Shown here one piece after another: positions 60,766 to 64,000 of a DNA stretch of 64,000 nucleotides (position 1 is its first letter; each line of letters begins with the position of its first letter). Origin of the DNA: Polyangiaceae bacterium (GTDB lineage Bacteria > Myxococcota_A > Polyangia > Polyangiales > Polyangiaceae); the NCBI GenBank assembly GCA_020849655.1, contig JADLFU010000011.1, positions 62,001 to 126,000 of the forward strand. Direction: 5' to 3'. The position numbers and the translations under genes are program-made. The notes below the pieces were generated by a model that was not told where the DNA came from, searched no databases, and saw nothing but the letters and a program-made list of their open reading frames with translations.

Positions 60766-61674
60766 CGGCGCGCAAGGTGGCCGTTCGCGGCGCTCGTCGC
60801 AAGCGCGGTCGTCGGCGCGTGCGGCGTGGACGACGGCGGCGCGCTCCAGGTGGAGCCGTCGGCCCCTCCCGCCGCCTCGAGCGCGGAGCACGCTGGCGCG
60901 TCGGCCGCGGGTGGCGCGCCCTCGACAGCCGGCGCGACGAGCGGTGGCGCCGCGGGCGTCTCCGGCGCGACGGGCGGCGCGGGCGCGTCGGGCGCCGCGG
61001 GGGAGGGAGGCTCGTCGACAGGGGGCGCGTCGGGTGCGGCGGGGGAGGGAGGCTCGTCGACAGGGGGCGCGTCGGGCGCGAGCGGGGGCGCGGGCGTCGC
61101 GGGCGCGTGCCCGCCGGACATGGTGCGCGTGGCCGACGGATGTGTGGATCGTTATGAGGCGCCGAACGTACAAGGCGCGCTCCCGCTCGCGATGCAGACC
61201 GCGCCCGAGGGGGAGCAGTGGTGCGCCGCTCGAGGCAAGCGCCTCTGCACCGAGGACGAGTGGAACCGCGCGTGCGCCGGCGCCTCGAAGCTCCCGTACC
61301 CCTACGGCCCCATCTGGGAGGCGCACCGCTGCGACGACGACAAGACCTGGATCTCGCCCGACTGGGGCGCGCTCGCGACGTACCCGGCGGCGAGCGGCGT
61401 CGCCGAGGCCGCGCGGCTCTATCAAGCAGATCCGAGCGGCGCGCGCCCCGGCTGCGCGTCCGAGGACGGCGTGATGGACCTGACCGGCAACGTCGCCGAG
61501 TGGGTCGTGCGCACGCTGCCGAACGCCAACGACTACGAGCACGTGATGAAGGGCTGCTACTGGTCGAAGTGCTACGGAGGGTCGAACCCGAGCTGTGGGT
61601 TCGTGAACCCCGCGCACCCGGGGACGTTCCGCAGCTACGAGGCTGGGTTCCGCTGCTGCCTCGGGCCGCTGTAG
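60730..61674 (+). CDS. Lipoprotein with Gly/Ser/Ala linker and SUMF1-like (formylglycine-generating enzyme fold) domain
   Basis: About 314 residues. The hydrophobic segment WPFAALVASAVVGACG gives a lipobox, then ~95 residues of Gly/Ala/Ser linker, then a SUMF1/EgtB-like domain: PPDMVRVADGCVDRYEAP, CAARGKRLCTEDEWNRAC, GVMDLTGNVAEWV and AGFRCCLGPL. The domain matches surface SUMF1 proteins of myxobacteria and lacks clear evidence for the copper cysteines, so enzyme activity is uncertain. The start is not settled: GTG 60730 or TTG 60736 lie inside the crotonase 5' end, and no ATG precedes the signal. Confidence 0.78.
   Translation: MILLLGLEGGAHRRARWPFAALVASAVVGACGVDDGGALQVEPSAPPAASSAEHAGASAAGGAPSTAGATSGGAAGVSGATGGAGASGAAGEGGSSTGGASGAAGEGGSSTGGASGASGGAGVAGACPPDMVRVADGCVDRYEAPNVQGALPLAMQTAPEGEQWCAARGKRLCTEDEWNRACAGASKLPYPYGPIWEAHRCDDDKTWISPDWGALATYPAASGVAEAARLYQADPSGARPGCASEDGVMDLTGNVAEWVVRTLPNANDYEHVMKGCYWSKCYGGSNPSCGFVNPAHPGTFRSYEAGFRCCLGPL
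60981..61080 (+). repeat. 42-bp coding tandem repeat (two copies plus a partial third)
   Basis: The unit at 60981-61022 is repeated at 61023-61064 with two differences, and 61065 onward begins a third. It encodes GASGAAGEGGSSTG. The identity suggests a recent duplication in the lipoprotein linker. Confidence 0.75.
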
Positions 61675-61713
61675 CGCGGCGTCGCGGGGGCCTGGCAGAA
61701 TGCGCCCGTGCCC

Positions 61714-63402
61714 ATGGCCCCGCGCTTCCCCCTTGCACGATCGTCGATCGCGTCCATCTCGCTCGCGTCGCTGCTCGGCGCGTGGGCGTGCGGGAGCGCC
61801 GCCAGCAGCCGGCCGAGCGACGACAGCGCCGCGCAGGCCGGCGCCGGGGGCGGAGGATCCGGAGGCGGGGGCGGAGCGTTTCAGCCCGGAGGCGGCGCGG
61901 GCGGCGCGCCCACAGTCATCCCTGATCCCGAGACGTGCGAGCAGGCCGCGCTCGGGCACACGTACGTCGGGTGCGACTTCTGGCCGACCGTGCTCGACAA
62001 CATCGTGCGCCCCGACTTCGACTACGCGGTCGTCGCCGCCAACGCCGGCGCGCAGCCCGCCGACGTGACCGTCGAGCGCGCGGGCGCCAAGATCGGGACG
62101 GTCACCGTCGAGCCTGGCGGGCTCGTGAAGATGTTCCTGCCGTGGGTGCCCGAGCTGAAGTCGGTGACGTCGCCGCTGAAGGGCTGCCCGACGGACGTGA
62201 AGACCGCGACCGTGAACGCGAAGCAGGGCGCCTACCACGTGACGTCGACGCGCCCGATCGCGCTCTACCAGTTCAACGCGATCGAGTACCAGGGCAAGGG
62301 CGGGCCCGGCGGCAAGTCGTGGGCGAGCTGCCAGACCGACACCTGCGGCGGGCAGCTGAAGAACAAGTGCTTCTCGTACACGAACGACGCCTCGCTGCTG
62401 CTCCCGTCGACGGCGCTCACCGGCGCGTACCGGATCGCGGGCCCGACGGCGTGGCAGAGCGTGGACGACACCAGCCCGACGGGCGGCTTCATCTACCCTC
62501 CCTACGTCGCGGTCACCGCCACCGTCGACGGGACGCAGGTGCAGGTCAAGCTCTCGGCGACCGCCGCGATCGCGAAGGGCTCGGGGCTCCCCTCGATCGG
62601 GCCGGGTGGCACGGCGACCTTCACGCTCGGCCGCGGGGACGTCGCGCTGCTCGTCGGCGAGAGCGCCGTCGGCGTCGATCTCAGCGGCTCGCTCGTCACC
62701 GCCAGCGCGCCGGTGCAGGTGTTGAGCGGCATCGCGTGCGCGAACGTGCCAGCCGACCGCGTCGCGTGCGACCACCTCGAGGAGAGCGTGCCGCCCGCCG
62801 AGACGCTCGGCCGGCGCTACTTCGTCACGGCCCCGAGCGGCCCCGGCGGCGCCTCGATGGGCCACGTGGTGCGGCTCCACGGGAACGTCGACGGCACGAA
62901 GCTGACGTATCCAGGCTTCGACCCTGGCGGGCCCGCGACGATCGACGCGGGAGTGACCGTGGATCTCGGCGTCGTCCCGGCGGACTTCGAGATCGTCGGC
63001 GATCACGAGTTCCTGGTCGCCTCGTACCAGCTCGGCGCGGGGCCCACGACCGGCGATCAGCTCGGGGATCCGTCGCAGTCTCTCGCCGTCACCGTGGAGC
63101 AGTTCCGCACGCGCTACGTGTTCCTCGCGCCCGACGACTACGACGAGAGCTACGCCGACGTGGTGACGCCGATGACGGCGACGCTGACCCTCGACGGCGT
63201 CGCGATCACCCAGGCGCCGGTCGAGATCAGCTCCGGCTACGGCGCGCTCCGCGTGAAGCTCCCGCCCGGCAAGGCGGGCGCGCACGTGCTCACCTCGGAC
63301 GTCCCCGTCGGGCTGCAGGTGATCGGCTACGGCAAGTACACGAGCTACCAGTACCCCGGCGGCCTCAACCTCGGCGAGATCGCGCCGCCGCCGGTGAAGT
63401 AG
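61714..63402 (+). CDS. IgGFc-binding-like cell-surface lipoprotein
   Basis: A 562-residue lipoprotein (SISLASLLGAWACGS lipobox) with a Gly-rich linker. The large beta-rich remainder matches the IgGFc-binding N-terminal-like domain of many myxobacterial surface proteins: YVGCDFWPTVLDN, TSTRPIALYQFNAIEY, NDASLLLPSTALTG, VQVLSGIACANVP, HLEESVPPAETLGRRYFV and PVGLQVIGYGKYTSYQYPGG. In other bacteria such proteins are presumed adhesins; antibody binding is not implied. ATG 61714 is used; GTG 61708 is an alternative. Confidence 0.82.
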   Translation: MAPRFPLARSSIASISLASLLGAWACGSAASSRPSDDSAAQAGAGGGGSGGGGGAFQPGGGAGGAPTVIPDPETCEQAALGHTYVGCDFWPTVLDNIVRPDFDYAVVAANAGAQPADVTVERAGAKIGTVTVEPGGLVKMFLPWVPELKSVTSPLKGCPTDVKTATVNAKQGAYHVTSTRPIALYQFNAIEYQGKGGPGGKSWASCQTDTCGGQLKNKCFSYTNDASLLLPSTALTGAYRIAGPTAWQSVDDTSPTGGFIYPPYVAVTATVDGTQVQVKLSATAAIAKGSGLPSIGPGGTATFTLGRGDVALLVGESAVGVDLSGSLVTASAPVQVLSGIACANVPADRVACDHLEESVPPAETLGRRYFVTAPSGPGGASMGHVVRLHGNVDGTKLTYPGFDPGGPATIDAGVTVDLGVVPADFEIVGDHEFLVASYQLGAGPTTGDQLGDPSQSLAVTVEQFRTRYVFLAPDDYDESYADVVTPMTATLTLDGVAITQAPVEISSGYGALRVKLPPGKAGAHVLTSDVPVGLQVIGYGKYTSYQYPGGLNLGEIAPPPVK

Positions 63403-63411
63403 GCGCCAGCG

Positions 63412-64000
63412 TCAGAACCAGCACTCCCACGCGCCGCTCGCCACGCGCGCGAGGTGCGCCGTCGCCGAGACGCGCGGCCCGCCCGCGAACGCCTGGATCT
63501 GGTGCAGCCGGTACGCGTCGAGGAGCGCGGCGTCTCCCGCGCGGTACGTGATCATGCTCGATGGTGACCGGAGCTCCTCGCGCGTCGCGTGGTCGCGCCC
63601 GCGGTAGCCGACGCCCCAGACCCTCGTCCCGCCCCGCCGATCGGCGGGCTGCAGCATCAAGACGAGCGTCGCCGCCGGCGTCCGTGCGGCGAGCTGCGCC
63701 GGCGTCAGGCCCTCGGTGTCGAAGTGCACGACGCCCCCGCGGCGCGACACGGGATCGCCAGGCAAGAACACGTGCACGCCCGGTCCGCAGAAGCCTGGTC
63801 GGCGGTGCACGGGCGCGCCGAGCGCGCGCGCCGCGAGCGAGATCACCTCTTCTTGCAGGCCCGGCGCGCGGCGCTCCACCTCGGCGTCGGAGTCCGCTGC
63901 GAGGCGGAAGTAGTCGCCGTCGAGCCCCTCCTCGAGGTGCGTGTAGAACGCGCGCCCGAGCGACCACTGCTCGCCGTCGAACGCGGGCGTCCACGCGTCG
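63412..64000 (-). CDS. 2OG-Fe(II) oxygenase-like protein, N-terminus cut by the window edge
   Basis: At least 195 C-terminal residues; the open frame reaches the right edge (visible start of text DAWTPAFDGEQWSLGRAF). The jelly-roll signature is present: VVHFDTEG gives the HxD iron pair, and LHQIQAFAGGPRVSATAHL gives the distal His and the 2-oxoglutarate-binding Arg with R-x-S spacing. Many such enzymes hydroxylate small molecules or peptides. The stop lies nine bases from the IgGFc-like gene (convergent). An internal GTG at 63879 is not the true start. Confidence 0.6.
   Translation of the reverse strand, partial: DAWTPAFDGEQWSLGRAFYTHLEEGLDGDYFRLAADSDAEVERRAPGLQEEVISLAARALGAPVHRRPGFCGPGVHVFLPGDPVSRRGGVVHFDTEGLTPAQLAARTPAATLVLMLQPADRRGGTRVWGVGYRGRDHATREELRSPSSMITYRAGDAALLDAYRLHQIQAFAGGPRVSATAHLARVASGAWECWF

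Overview
The window is very GC-rich (roughly three quarters G+C by eye), nearly gap-free, and strongly biased to G/C at third codon positions. It suggests a myxobacterium (Myxococcota, probably the Polyangiales/Sorangiineae side). Supporting traits are many lipoproteins with Gly/Ala/Ser-rich linkers after the lipobox, Cys-rich 'CGNG...GEECDD' repeats, a eukaryotic-like Ser/Thr kinase, an IgGFc-binding-like protein, a DUF3604 module and abundant two-component proteins. This is inference from gene content; no rRNA or tRNA gene was seen. No intergenic gap exceeds about 300 bp, GTG/TTG starts are common, and four-base ATGA/GTGA/TTGA overlaps are the rule inside operons.

Layout. 1-3744: a flavin halogenase-like gene (cut by the edge) coupled to an FAD oxidase, a repeat-rich lipoprotein and a DegT-type sugar aminotransferase. 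3755-10203: a site-2 protease, then a four-gene coupled operon (ABC-F ATPase, hydrolase-like lipoprotein, PhoB-type regulator, PhoR-type kinase). 10152-16785: a copper monooxygenase-like lipoprotein broken by an in-frame TAG, a fold-III PLP enzyme, a Xer-type recombinase, a membrane sulfatase and a POT/MFS transporter. 16843-20032: four housekeeping-type genes (alarmone-hydrolase-like HD protein, Bpt, TerC, YaeQ) bracketed by two inverted copies of a ~185 bp repeat with terminal inverted repeats. 20030-25916: a C-type-lectin lipoprotein and an ATPase / PPIase-like / HupE-like / DUF3604 module.

25924-40379: an AT-hook protein, L-serine dehydratase, GNAT, a kinase operon (zinc-ribbon protein, Ser/Thr kinase, beta-propeller), an outer-membrane barrel with a TlpA-like lipoprotein, a Cys-rich lipoprotein, a THUMP rRNA methylase and an ArsA-like ATPase. 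40381-47863: a HTH/substrate-sensor regulator divergent from a six-gene envelope operon (PBP-like protein, small lipoprotein, porin, YfaP-like lipoprotein, TonB-dependent receptor, lipoprotein) with no ABC permease. This is the best candidate for an undescribed uptake or sensing system.

47903-64000: a prephenate dehydratase-ACT-DAHP synthase fusion, DUF2071, a degenerate HtrA-like protein, an ECF sigma factor coupled to an anti-sigma/FecR/VIT/vWA/YfaP fusion, a pair of sensor kinases one of which lacks its ATPase domain, a dienoyl-CoA-isomerase-like crotonase, a SUMF1-like lipoprotein, an IgGFc-binding-like lipoprotein and a partial 2OG-Fe(II) oxygenase. Two genes (DUF2071 and the VIT protein) stay open well past the end of their conserved domains into convergent neighbours.
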